Origin: Paralithodes platypus
Lineage: Eukaryota; Arthropoda; Malacostraca; Decapoda; Lithodidae
DNA: 64,000 nt
Assembly: GCA_032716605.1 (NCBI GenBank)
Contig: CM064502.1
Coordinates: 38,812,895 to 38,876,894, forward strand
Direction: 5' to 3'
The notes beneath the pieces were generated by a model, which was given only the letters and a program-made list of their open reading frames with translations, was not told the DNA's origin and did not search any database. Shown in pieces: positions 31,314 to 42,341 of the stretch. Within the stretch, counting starts at the first letter, position 1. Every line of letters starts with the position of its first letter. The position numbers and the translations under genes were made by a program.

Positions 31314-32594
31314 TAAGGGTCGCTCTACTGGTGATCTTCTTTCATATCTTACTAACTCTTGGTCATCCAACTTTCGAGACTTTGGTGAGACTTTTTCTAT
31401 TGCACTAGACATATCGAAGGCCTTTGATAGAGTCTGGCACAAGTCTTTAATTTCCAAGCTGCCCTCCTTCGGTTTCTGTCCCTCCATCTGTTCCTTTGTC
31501 TCTAATTTCCTTTCCGGCCGTTCCATAGCTGCGGTTGTGGACGGCCATCGCTCAATTCCTCATCCTATCAACTCTGGTGTTCCTCAGGGTTCTGTCCTAT
31601 CTCCTATTCTCTTTCTAATTTTGATAAATGATCTTCTCAACTGTACATCTAGTCCCATCTATTCATATGCAGACGACTCTACTTTACACCACTCAATTAG
31701 TTTTCCAGAACCCCCCAGCCAGCAGTCCCTCAAAAGTAAACATAATGAAGCCATAAAATGCTTATCTTCTGTTCTAGCTACTATTTCCAATTGGGGTAGA
31801 GAAAACCTAGTTACATTTAATGCTTCCAAAACTCAATTTATCTATCTTACTACCCGTCAGGAACCTCCAGATGACTATCCCTTATTCTTCAACAATACAA
31901 AAATCAACCCTTCATCTTCCCTCACTGTTCTCGGTGTCTCTTTTTCTTCTGCTCTCACTTGGAAAGACCATATTACCAGTCTTGCTAAGGCAGCCTCCCA
32001 GAAGCTGGGTGTGCTCAACCGCCTCAAGGGGTTCTTTACCCCTGTGCAGCTTCTTACTCTGTACAGGGGCACAGTGCGTCCTTGTATTGAGTATTGTTCA
32101 CATGTATGGGGAGGATCCTCTCACACCGCACTCCTAGACAAAGTAGAAAGGAAAGCCTTTCGTATCATTAACTCCCGTCCATTCACCAACTATCTGCAAT
32201 CTCTCTCTCTTCGCCGCAATGTTGCATCTCTCTCACTATTCTATCGCTACTACAATAATCAGTGTTCCTCAGAGCTTTCCCGGTGTATACCACCTCCTCT
32301 ACGTAGGGTACGTAGTACCCGCCTTGCAACACAATCCCACCCCTACTCTGTGCAACTCTCCTACCCAAGAGTGAAGCGCTATTCTCAGACTTTCTTCTAT
32401 TCAACTTCTGAGCTCTGGAACTCTCTCCCAGAATCAATCATTCCCTCTTCCTATGACTTAAATTGCTTCAAACTCCGTGTGTCCAAGCATTTTAGCTCGA
32501 ACGTCCTTTGATTTCGGCCCTGTCACTCTTTGAAATCTGGGGGAGGCACTTGCTGCAGGCAGTTATGCCTTGTGTCCCCCTTTTTCACATAGAA

Positions 32595-32595
<1 letters not shown>
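31314..32595 (+). pseudogene. Jockey-like LINE A, RT and 3' UTR
   Basis: RT continues from the piece at 21241-21386 with GRSTGDLLSYLTNSW, then [24 protein letters not shown], the catalytic SYADDSTL, LGVSFSSALTWKDH and the C-terminal FYRYYNNQCSSEL and ELWNSLPES, ending at TGA 32509-32511. The frame is open for nearly 400 codons, but the LTR element and MITE D separate it from the N-terminal half. The upstream 17 codons of the open frame (31261-31313) are MITE sequence. The 3' UTR ends 'cacatagaaaaaaaaaaa' and runs into (TA)n. Confidence 0.9.

Positions 32596-32630
<35 letters not shown>
32593..32630. repeat. (TA)n microsatellite, left part
   Basis: Pure TA dinucleotides following the LINE A-rich tail. 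The run is split by a TA-inserting MITE and resumes at 33317-33372. Confidence 0.9.
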
Positions 32631-32634
<4 letters not shown>

Positions 32635-33316
32635 GGTGTTCAGAAACCATGTGTACAAAATGAAATGGGTGATAGGGAACACAGAATTAAACATTTTGTA
32701 CTACATGGAGGTATGTCCATAAATGCTTCCTTGCGGTGCTACAAGGTAGACAGTTTCAACGTCATTTCCCTAAATTTGTACCCTAACTTCTCTGTGAGTA
32801 ATCCGTTTAAAGTGTTGTACTGTGATTGCAAAGATTCTGCAATTCATGAACAATTACTGTACACTACCTTTAAATTACCATGTTGGCATATCAAAGTTAT
32901 TAATGTAATAAATGAATTACGTTGAAGCCCACCATACAGTATTATTTCGATGCCTACTACTAATGGATCACTTCTTGGTACTGACATAAGACATCTTCGT
33001 TCAGTAAACAGTTCTGACTGATGATTAATGATTGTTAATCTTCTCTTCAATTTAATGTTCTTTTGTTTTTGCAGTGTACTGACATTAATAAAGTAATGTT
33101 CATACTGGTGTGTACATTAAATTACCATGTTTGTATGTAAACGGATTACTCACAGAGAAGTTAGGGTAAAAATTTAGGGAAATTACGTTGAAACTGTCTA
33201 CCCTGTAGCACCGCAAGGAAGCATTTATGGACATACCTCCATGGAGTACAAAATGTTTAATTCTGTGTTCCCTATCACCCATTTCATTTTGTACACATGT
33301 TTTCTGAACACCCTGT
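32631..33316. mobile_element. Mariner-like MITE with about 190-bp terminal inverted repeats
   Basis: The ends are ACAGGGTGTTCAGAAA and its exact reverse complement, flanked by TA. The left 190 bp (to about 32808) and the right 190 bp (from about 33135) are inverted copies with only a few mismatches, enclosing a roughly 320-bp centre without coding potential. TA duplication and a CAGGGTG-type end suggest Tc1/mariner mobilisation. Short ORFs in the arms (MGDREHRIKHF...) are mirror images produced by the inverted repeat. Confidence 0.88.
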
Positions 33317-33372
33317 ATATATATATATTTATATATGTACTGTATATATATATATAATTATATATATATATT

Positions 33373-34781
33373 TTACCAGGTTTTTTCTGGGGTTGTATTG
33401 ACTAATTAAGGAGGTTCTTACTCAACTGGGGAAAAGAAGACCAACACAAACACAGGCATGGAGGCAATAGGGGAAAATATAACACAGAGTACAAGCATAT
33501 GATTATTCTTATTTGACAGTAACATATGATTAGAGGTACAATGTTAAATCAGACATGGATAGGTAATTATATAACAGCACGATCGAGGATCCACTAGGCG
33601 TCTCAAGGGGAAGATCTTAGGCAGACTCCGACGGTCTTTGAAGGTGCGGCTGCGTTGTATTCCTGATGACGTCCTGGTCCGTGGTGGTGGTCCTGCTGTG
33701 TGACGTTTGCAGAGTTGGTGAAGACTTCCTTGGGGGTCTTCTGAGGAACTTTGAGGTTGAGGTCTTATACGAATACGAGCCGTTTCACCAGTGTCTTACT
33801 CTCTCGTATAATAGGACTTAAGTAGGGAGTCGTTTCACCAGTGTCTTACACCTTCCACTACGAGTCCTTGACCTTGACTTCCTACAGGATTCTCTGGAAG
33901 AACTTTGATGTTGGATCTTGGGTTTATATGAGTACGAGCCGTTTCACCAGTGTCTTATGCTCTCATATCGTAGGACTTGAATGGGGAGTTGTTTCACCAG
34001 TGACTTACCCTTTCGATTACGAGTTTCTGACTGAGAAGTCACTAGTGTCTAATGCTTTTCCAACCAGCCTTACTATTTTTATAGGTTTACTAGAACTAGA
34101 GCGCTGGTCAGTACTGCATACTCTAATTATAGTAAATCCTGTACCAAGGCAATGTAAAGATGTTGGGTGGTCACCAGTGTGGTCCAACTAGGATACAAGC
34201 AAATCCAAGGTACCTTCGAGAAATGCGTCGAGTAGTTACACCAGTGTCTTACTCCCTCAAGGCAATTTCTCGGTTAATAGTCCCAAGTCTCTCTGATACT
34301 AACCCTACCTGTGTGGTATTAGTATCTATCCAACTCTGCTGATGATGAGGTGGGCTGAGATGGTCTTACCACTTTCGTCATTCTCCTTGATGGGGCATTT
34401 CACGGCTAGAGGGGAGGCTGTGCTTGGAAGAGGGTCTGGGCCGGCTGTGGTAGCCCTTCTGGGAATCCGCGCCAGGGCGGTGGTGTGTCTCAGAGCAAGA
34501 AGGGCACCTGGTGTGTTAATCTGTATGCACGGTTTGCTCTGCACGATGTTTTGGGGGATTATCTCTGCTTGGTGCATAATTAGCAGTTGCCGTTCTCACA
34601 GGTATGTTCTTTCCTGTGGTTGGGGGAAGTCCCTGGGTGATGTAAGCGAGCCAAGTGAAGCGTGGTGAGGAGTCACTTGTACCCTCTTGTCTTGGTGGCG
34701 TGGTGGTAGTGGTTGCTGGTGTGTGCAGGGCCTCATCTCCTTGGTTTCCCTCCTTGCTGCTTTTCTTCCCTATATCAATAT

Positions 34782-34788
<7 letters not shown>
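33373..34788. other. Unassigned DNA with a recurrent 'ACCAGTGTCTTAC' motif
   Basis: No gene recognised. ACCAGTG(T/A)CTTA occurs five times (about 33787, 33837, 33946, 33997 and 34240). The first four form an imperfect duplication of about 160 bp in which 'cgagccgtttc' or 'gggagtcgtttc' precedes the motif. It could be part of a decayed LTR, but no paired copy is in the window. Confidence 0.5.

Positions 34789-34816
<28 letters not shown>
34789..34816. repeat. (TA)n microsatellite
   Basis: A TA run just left of the Penelope-like element. Confidence 0.9.
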
Positions 34817-34818
<2 letters not shown>

Positions 34819-34871
34819 AAAAAGGGGGTGCAGTAACACATCCACAAATACCAATGGAAGAACAAAATATG

Positions 34872-35079
34872 ACTTTATCATAAAACGCTGTTAGAATGTT
34901 TGAAACATTCTAAATATGCATGCTTATTAAAATACAGACCCTCCAAACGGTTGGTGTCTGCAAGCAGGAGCCAGGAACATTAAAAAAGATTGAAACTTCT
35001 TGCGAAGATTTCAGTGCTTACAATACAAATATAGGAATACAAAATAACTTAAAAATGTCTGCCAGGAACCTAAATTAAA
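34872..35079 (+). repeat. Left terminal repeat of the PLE
   Basis: Inverted with respect to 45349-45555, with about 90% or better similarity by eye. The 23-bp internal palindrome at about 34892-34914 is kept in both copies. Confidence 0.88.
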
Positions 35080-35101
35080 AACTAAAGTAAAACTGGAAAT
35101 A

Positions 35102-35963
35102 GAAAGGCTGGAGGAGGAGAAAGTAAAGAACAACTCGATCATTGATGCATGCGAGACTGAAATGAACACTCACATTCATAAGAATCCTACCCCAGAAATC
35201 AGACAAAAATTCACTGAAATGTTTCTCCAAACAATATGCAAAGAAAAACCAAAGTCAGAGGAGATCTGGGAAAGCAACAAGAAATATTTTTTCTCAGGAA
35301 AAAGAAACTGTACAAACTAAACATTCAATACGCAAAGACAAGCCCAGTCAAAATCATACATTCCGCAGGACATATCATTCTCAATCTCACCGGAATTTTC
35401 CCAGAACTAACCAATCTTCATGACCCTAGGCAGAATTATCCACATACTAACAGAACACCTAGACCTCAAAGTAGCAACATAGATTTGAGTCAAATTACTA
35501 ATATGCTTTCAAAATTTGTGGAACAAAACAATGCTTCAAGCAACAACTTCAGACCCAACTATGACATATACCACCAACAAAAATATTTTCCGGAAGAACC
35601 ACAATTGGAGGAAAAATCCGGATTAAAAACAAAAATAGTAAACCTATCTTCCCATGTACTTACTAATGAGGAAATATCCATACTTTCAAAGGGATTTAAA
35701 TTTTGCCCTACTCCTATTCCCAACAAGGCACAAGAAACCACACAAGATGTGGACACATTTTGTCCCCAATTACGCCTAAGAGAATTTGTTCATGAACAAG
35801 AATCTGTAGATGAATCTATTGTTGCCCCAAAATCATCCTGGGATCCAAATCAAGGGAGGAATAACCATCTAGATGTGGCTATTAACTTTTTACAAAATCA
35901 ACCTATGTCACTAAAACAAAAATTCCATTATAATATTTCTGGGCAAGAAAGAAAGGCTGTTTC
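35102..35963 (+). pseudogene. PLE polyprotein, N-terminal region
   Basis: The first part (35102-35325) is open in one frame (LEEEKVKNNSIIDACETE...) and then shifts. From about 35236 another frame is open to 35967. It contains NLSSHVLTNEEISILSKG followed by FKFCPTP, the conserved N-terminal block of Penelope proteins, and ends near FHYNISGQERKA. The frame is cut by MITE A at TTAA 35964-35967. Confidence 0.85.
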
Positions 35964-35967
35964 TTAA

Positions 35968-36402
35968 CACTCAAAGAGCCGGTGGTGGAGTATATTTGAT
36001 TGTGCCGCCCAGCGGGGGTTTTTACCGTAAACGAGCTTGTTTCCGTGCTCGTTTTCATGCATAAACAAGAGCCAAAGCGTAATACAAGTATGTATCCCTG
36101 AAAGGTCGTTAAATGAGCTTTCCAATGACACCAGAACCATCCTTCTACGATCACTGGTTGTCTTGCAACGATCGTGCAACCGAAGGGCAAAATCGGTAAA
36201 ATACGGTCATTTCCTTACATTATTACATGTGAAATGAGTGAGAGAGGGTGGAGTACAAAGGAGTACATCTCAGTAGCTCCACGGCCACCGTGGCGAGCGG
36301 TCATGAAGTAACCTACGCTCCTCCCACTGCTCCGCTCTCTCTCAGAGCACATTACGTGCTCAAAATTGCATGCGACAATAGCCGGGCCCCGCCAGTTAAG
36401 GG
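35968..36402. mobile_element. TTAA-flanked MITE (MITE A)
   Basis: 435 bp with TTAA at 35964-35967 and 36403-36406. It starts CACTCAAAGAGCC and ends GCCAGTTAAGGG. It is related to MITE B (44837-45317, opposite orientation) and MITE C (51054-51531): shared blocks are 'ctcaaagagc', 'ttcatgcataaa.aagagcc', 'aa.acaagtatgtatcc.tgaaagg' and 'ccgccagtta'. It interrupts the PLE between its N-terminal block and the RT. No transposase is encoded. Confidence 0.88.
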
Positions 36403-36406
36403 TTAA

Positions 36407-36465
36407 AGAATAACAGCCAAATAGTGATGAAAGAAGCCGATAAAGGATGTAGTATAGTGATCATG
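36407..36465 (+). pseudogene. PLE polyprotein, short piece between two insertions
   Basis: Reads LKNNSQIVMKEADKGCSIVIM, the start of the PLE reverse-transcriptase domain (KxADKG motif). It is bounded by MITE A on the left and the I-clade LINE on the right; its last 12 bp form the LINE target duplication. Confidence 0.88.
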
Positions 36466-36489
36466 GGTTCACAAGATGGCGTCGTCATG

Positions 36490-38194
36490 GGCAAAGCTCT
36501 TCGCCCTCGACCTCTAAGGCCCATTCCGACTCCTCCAGGGCCTCCTGGATTGATTCAGAGGACTACAGTGGCCTTAATGAAGACAACAATGATGATGATT
36601 GGCAGACCAGCTCCAAATGTCCCCGCAAACATGCTCCATCGCCAAGGAATCTCCAACGCCGCCAGGATATTCCACCTCTCTCACTAGGCCTATACCTCAA
36701 CAATACTCAGGTGAGACCGTTCCTATTTATGAGACAATCTTAATCCGTTTTGAAAATGCTTCTGGATTTTTTGGTAGTGGGACCTACTCGAAATTCTGTG
36801 CTTCCCTGGACTCAGCTCTTGGCACTGCTGTCAAGGATATTCGTCCCAACAAAAGGCTAGGCCTACTTGCTGTCGACACTGGTCTCCGAATATCTGACCC
36901 CAAGCTCCAGGAAATTTTGATGATCGATTGTCTAGCCTCTTGGAAGGTCTCCCTGTCCCTGCCTATGGATAAACACCTATTTTATGGGAAAATTCGGCTT
37001 GAGGAATCCATCACCCAAGAAGAAATTCTGGAGAGTCTCCAGGCTGTCGATCTTTCAGTTACCTCAGTAAGACGTTTTAAGGAGAGGTTCAGGGGTGAAC
37101 TGGTAGATACTCCGACTGTCCTTCTCACCTCCCCAACCGAGCTCCCTCGTCAGTTCCGCTTATGGAACCAAGTCATCCATGTCGCAGAGTACTACCGACC
37201 TCCCAAGAGTTGCAGGAAGTGCAAGAGATTCGGCCACATCGCTAGTGCCTGTCGGGCTAGGTCAGTCCGTTGTGCTAAATGTGCAGAGGCTCACCCCACC
37301 GCTGAGTGTATCCAAACCATCCTTAAATGTCCTAACTGCACAGGCAATCATCCTTCTACCTCCAATCAATGCCCCAAATATCGTGAGGCCTTGTATGCTA
37401 CCAAGATGGCGCGCTCTGGCGCCACATCTTACAGAGATGCCTTGCAAGACTTTCGCTCACAGATTCCTCCAAATAGGCCTAGCCCTCAAGCGGCCCACCC
37501 CACCTCAGGAATTATCCCACCAACCCTGCCCAATACAGTACCCCCGTCAGTGACTAGCCCCGCCACAAGGAATGTCTCTGAAGTACAGTCGAAGGTCACC
37601 TCTTTCATGTCCTCACTACCGATACAGGACCAGCTTCAGGTACTGGCTTCACTGGTCGCCCACCTCCAGTCCACTCTCACCGTCAACATCCCACCCTCTG
37701 CTGCTCCACCCACAGGACCGTCTACACATTCTACCTCGGCATCCACTCAGACCACTGCTATTGACCTTTCCTACGACGCTACTGATGATACTGTAACTCT
37801 TCCCGGTATAGTCAACGATGCCCTCCCGGATCTTCACTCAGCCTCTTCGCAGCCCACCTCGCCCACACCCTCGTCTACGCAACCATCTCACCCTACTGTC
37901 TCGCATGATCGTCTCCCCGCCAAGTCTCGTCCCGGTCCCAAGGATAAGGGTAACCGGAGACCTCTACTCTTCCTCATCGACTGTCCTGCCCGCAATTCAC
38001 CTCCTCCCTCAAGCCACTCTATTTCCCAGCAAGGACCTCCTCGCACTCCAGAGCAGGGTTCGGAACCCATGAATGACGATGTGACTCGCACCAAGCGTGT
38101 TGCCTCCCCTGGTGATAAATCTACTAAGGGCCCACCTGGAAAGTCATCGCCACCTTTCTTACCCAAATCTGCCAAAAAAACAAAAAATATATAA
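36490..38194 (+). pseudogene. I-clade LINE ORF1 (gag-like, CCHC zinc knuckles)
   Basis: An acidic N-terminal segment (SWIDSEDYSGLNEDN...) is in a different frame (about 36490-36690) from the rest, so one frameshift is present near 36690. The main frame then runs open to 38194. It has an RRM-like region (residues about 45-195 of the open frame) and three consecutive knuckles: CRKCKRFGHIASAC, CAKCAEAHPTAEC and CPNCTGNHPSTSNQC. A long Ser/Pro-rich tail ends in a Lys-rich stretch. Such proteins coat the LINE RNA. Confidence 0.88.
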
Positions 38195-38211
38195 TTCTTC
38201 CCTTCTGTGCC

Positions 38212-39204
38212 ATGACCTGGAATGCCAAATGCCTTAGGACGTCGCTTACTGAACTGAAAAATTATCTTATTACTACATCTCCACATGTTGCAATCATCAC
38301 TGAAACTTGGCTCACCTCCAAATATTCTCCCAGATTTCAGACATACACCATTCAACGTTGGGATAGACCAGCCCGGCCCGGAGGGGGACTTCTCCTTCTA
38401 ACCAAGACCTCACTTTCAGCCCGCCCTGTTAAGCTTATACCCTATCCCGATGGCTCATTGGAAATTTTGGCCACTATTCTTCCATTTTTATCTTCCCACC
38501 TATCCATTGTTGGTGTCTACAGCCCCCATCGTCGCATCTCCAGTACAGAACTTAATCACTATGTGGCCCAACTGCCTGCCCCAATCTTATTCATTGGGGA
38601 TTTTAATGCCAATCATCCATCCTGGAGCCGTGGTACTCCTAACCAGGCGGGGTATGATTTATATAACTATTTATTAGCAAGTAATTTATGTCGATTATCA
38701 GATCCTTATCTCCCAACTTATTATGTTCCCCGTACCAATTACTGCTCTTCCATTGACCTGTGTTTTGGCTCTGCGGTCCTACTTCCACAATTATCATCGT
38801 CGGTGGGCCCTGATCTGGGAAGTGATCACTGGCCCCTCCTCTTGAAATTTGACGGTTTTCAGCCTCCAAGTCACCCGGTCTCTCTGCCCAAATGGAAGAT
38901 TCCCGCTAACTATGATTGGACGATTTATCAAGATATTGTTCCCCTCCCTGAGACTAGCAGCACAGACCCGACCGTGCTCCATGCAGAACTTGTTGGTGCG
39001 ATGAACACAGCGGCCAAGAGTCTTTTCCACTACTCGCAGGGATTGCCATCTACTAAGCCCTTAAAGCCCTGGTGGACTGCTGACTGCTCGAGAGCAGTTG
39101 CTCTTCGCCGCCGTGCTAGCAATACTCAACGTCGACATAAATCCCTGCAGAACTGGATCTCCATTAAACGTGCCACGGCTTACACTAAGAAGGTTCTCCG
39201 AAAA
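38212..39204 (+). pseudogene. I-clade LINE ORF2, endonuclease domain
   Basis: Starts at the ATG at 38212, 17 bp after the ORF1 stop. The endonuclease motifs WNAKCL, ITETWL, GGGLLLLTK, GDFNANHPSW and SDHWPLLL are all present and in order. The reading frame is lost at the insertion starting near 39205; the last few residues of the open frame to 39222 belong to the insert. Confidence 0.88.
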
Positions 39205-39441
39205 GCACGGGTGTCCTCCTGAGTCTGGAGGGTGAGACGGTGAAGCACTTGAGCGAAGCAACCGGCCGCTTCAGAGATGGAGCTGCTTCGAGCCATGATG
39301 GTTGCTTCACATGTCTCACTCCCCAGACTGGAACAAGACCTCACGGGCTTCACCGTGTTGAGCGGTGGAATGTACAGGCTCTCAGCCTATGCCCGAGAGG
39401 GAGTAGTTGGAATATAGAAAAAAAAAAAAAAAAAAAAAAAA
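39205..39441 (+). mobile_element. Hairpin-forming retroposed insertion with poly-A tail
   Basis: About 237 bp separate the endonuclease and RT parts of the LINE ORF2 and end in 24 consecutive A residues (39418-39441). The first half is a fold-back: 39219-39248 pairs with 39303-39332 (gagtctgg..ggtgagac..tgaagca against its complement), with further inner pairing of 'gagcgaagca' and 'tgcttcgagc'. No tRNA-type A/B boxes were found. A clear target duplication is not visible. It may be an unusual SINE or the retroposed copy of a structured RNA. Confidence 0.6.
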
Positions 39442-41414
39442 TACTGTGGTAAACTAACACCAGATACACCTCCTTCTGCAGTGTGGCGCATGTTTAATGG
39501 CATCAATGGGAGACCTACCTTCTCGTCGTATCCATTGGTTGATAACGGCCACATCTGCCAGTCACCAGAGGACCGGGCTCCTGCTATTGCTGATCATATT
39601 CAAAGCTTACAATCCCCACCTATCATCGCGGCTCATGCCCAGGATGAGGTGCATACAGCAATGGCCCTCAACTCCCCAACGGATACTCCCTTTACCCATG
39701 ACGAACTTCTTTTGGCTTTGCACACCCTCCCAAGTAGCAAAGCAGCTGGTGAGGACCAGGTGCCATATGAATTAATTAAGCATCTCCCTAGCACCTTTTA
39801 CCCTCTACTATTGCGACTGGTTAACTCTTCATGGGACCTTAAACTGTTACCCACGCCTTGGACCCGGGGAATCATATTGCCTTTCCTGAAGCCTGGTAAG
39901 GACCCGTCAGCTCCATCATCTTATCGGCCGATCATTCTTCTGTCCACACTTAGCAAGCTCATGGAGAAGATGGTACTTCGTCGACTGCAGTGGTTTCTGG
40001 AACACAATTCTATTATCCCATCATACCAAGCTGGATTCCGCCCCTCCTGTTCCACTGCTGACCATGTCCTAAATCTGGAACAGGCTATTTTAACTGCACT
40101 ATCTCATAAGCGCACTACCATTGTTGTGTACCTTGACCTGTCTGCTGCCTTTGACAGTGTACCTCATCTACTCCTCATGATGAAAATGGCCAAACTGGGA
40201 GTTTGTGGGAAGATGCTCTCTTGGATCCAATCTTTTTTAACATCCAGGACGGGACGTGTGTTTCTTTAAGGTGCCTTTTCCTCAGACGTGATTTATGGTG
40301 TTGGTGTGCCGCAGGGCTCAATCCTCAGTCCGTACCTATTTGATTCCTACGTAGCAGACTTCCCTGACTTATCCCCAGTGCACCAAGTTGCATACGCCGA
40401 TGATCTGACCCTATACTATTCCCATGAGGACCCTCTGACAGCGGCACATACTATACAGGATGCACTTGACTCCCTTCACCAATGGACTTCCACCTGGGGC
40501 CTCCGAGTCAACCCCAATAAGACTGTCTTCCAAGTTTATTCCCGGAAACGACCTGTTCCAGCGATAACCCTCAATTTCAATGGCGTCAATCTTGCACAGT
40601 CTGCCAGTCATCGCTACCTTGGTGTGGTTTTTGATGCCCCGCTCCTAACATGGAAGGACCATATAAACTACCTTGTGGACTTCTCACGACAGCGCCTGAA
40701 CATCATGAAGGCTCTTACTGGTACAACGTGGGGTGCACATCCATCTACTCTCCGCATCTTCTACACTTCATACATCCGTAGTAAGCTGGATTATTGTTCC
40801 CAAGCTTTTGCCTCAGCATCTCCAACGACCCTCAAGAAACTAGAAGTGGTGCAAAACTCGGCCATTAGACTGATGACGGGTGCCCTACTTTCCTCTCCAA
40901 TCGCTGGGCTTTGCAGTGAGAGCAATCTCCTGCCCCTGTCTGTCCGACGAGATATTTTATGTACATCTTACTTTGCTGTCACCTATAGCGCACCGACATC
41001 TCACCCGTTCTCAGCCAACCTACGTGATGTCCCACTCTACCCGGATGCCCCTAGGGCGTGCAAAGTGCCATTTCGGGAAAGGATAGGCCCTCTCATCCAG
41101 CGCCACACTTTCATCTTCAGAAATAGCCACGCAACACCTCTGGTGTCTCTCCCTCCATGGGATTTAGTGGCTCCGAATGCATCGATAGACCCTCTACCTG
41201 GTATGCGGAAATCTGACGGCCCGTCCCACATCAAGCAAGCTATTCTCCAGTTGTTTACCACCTTCCCTGCTGACACTACTTACGTCTACACTGATGGGTC
41301 CCTCATCCATGGTGCTACCGGTATCTCCGTCTCGACAGCTTTGTGGGTTCCTAAATTTCATTTAGTCCAGGGATGGCGACTGCCCCACCGCTCTACCATA
41401 TTCACCTTTTCATA
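39442..41414 (+). pseudogene. I-clade LINE ORF2, reverse transcriptase domain
   Basis: Motifs in order: SSYRPIILLSTLSKLMEK, AGFRPSCSTADHV, VYLDLSAAFDSVPH, a TAA stop at 40267-40269, then YGVGVPQGSILSP, the catalytic AYADDLTLYY, and RYLGVVFDAPLLTWKDH. Both sides of the stop are in the same frame. The first RNase H motif (YVYTDGS) lies near 41281 in this frame, which then shifts near 41412. Confidence 0.9.
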
Positions 41415-42159
41415 ACTTTTTGGCCTCTTCAAAGCTCTCGAGACCACTATCACCCTTCCCCCTGGTCATTATGTCCTCTGCTGCGACTCTCGAAGTGCTC
41501 TCCAATCCATCTCCTACGCCACTAAGACCAACAAAGAGCTTGTCCACCCGATCCTACAGCTTCTTGCTCGTCATAAGAGTAATGGCTCCTCAGTGTCCCT
41601 CCAGTGGGTTCCGAGCCATTCGGGTCTCCTTCACAATGAGATCGTGGACTCCCTTGCCAAGAACTTACACTCCCTCCAGCACATCACTAGGCTCCCCTAC
41701 ACAGTACGAGACAGGAAGGTGATCCTTAGCGACGCATTGCGACAAACATTTATCCACGATTGGAAGGCACAGATAATGCATACCCGTTATGGCACTGTCA
41801 AGGATGACTGGATGGTTTGGCGGCACACTCGCTATAAGTCTCCATCTCTCAATAGGGCAGCCACACGTCTTCGGCTGGGACACACCCGGTTGGCGGCACA
41901 TATGCATCGCCTAGGTCTCCACCAAGATGGCTACTGCCAGCACTGCAATACCCCTGAAACTGTTGAACATTTCCTACTACATTGTCATAGATATCATGGT
42001 GCCAGGGTCGCCTTAAGGGAATGCATTCTCCGCCAGGGAGGACAGTTTACCATCAAGCATATTCTTGGGGGAGCACCTCTCAACACCACCGATCTTCATA
42101 TCATCTCCACTGGACTCTCTACGTTCCTCGCTGCTACGGGGAGGATCTCCGACCTCTGA
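41415..42159 (+). pseudogene. I-clade LINE ORF2, RNase H and C-terminal zinc motif
   Basis: After a frameshift the RNase H continues with CCDSRSALQSI, VPSHSGLLHNEIVDSLAK. The C-terminal CQHCNTPETVEHFLLHCHRY is the CCHC-type motif found after RNase H in I-type elements. Stop at 42157-42159. The 3' UTR of about 180 bp ends in GAAGAAGAAGAAG next to the target duplication. Confidence 0.88.
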
Positions 42160-42341
42160 TGACCCTCCAACTACCGCTTCTCACCGTTACTCGTCTTCTG
42201 CACACTCCTCACCATCTACAGTATGTTACGTGCTAGAAATCGTGCCCCCTCGCCATGAACCTTAATTAAGTCTTGTACTACTTGCGCAGTTATCTAGGGG
42301 CTACATCCCTGTTGACACTGTGCATCGTGAAGAAGAAGAAG

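Larger units (their letters stand above)
36466..42341 (+). mobile_element. Full-length I-clade LINE
   Basis: A 5.9-kb non-LTR element is flanked by a perfect 12-bp target duplication ATAGTGATCATG (36454-36465 and 42342-42353) and ends in a (GAA)n tail. It encodes ORF1 with three CCHC knuckles, and ORF2 with endonuclease, RT, RNase H and a C-terminal Cys/His motif. RNase H with a knuckle ORF1 is characteristic of the I superclade. It carries several stops and frameshifts and a hairpin/poly-A insertion at about 39205-39441. Confidence 0.92.

Noticed and set aside
33100..33282. 60-codon ORF MGDREHRIKHF... and its copy at 32665
   Set aside because: Mirror translations of the two inverted arms of the mariner-like MITE.
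34872..35079. Hammerhead ribozyme in the PLE terminal repeat
   Set aside because: A GAAAC is present in the palindrome but the CTGANGA core and a cleavage site were not found on either strand.
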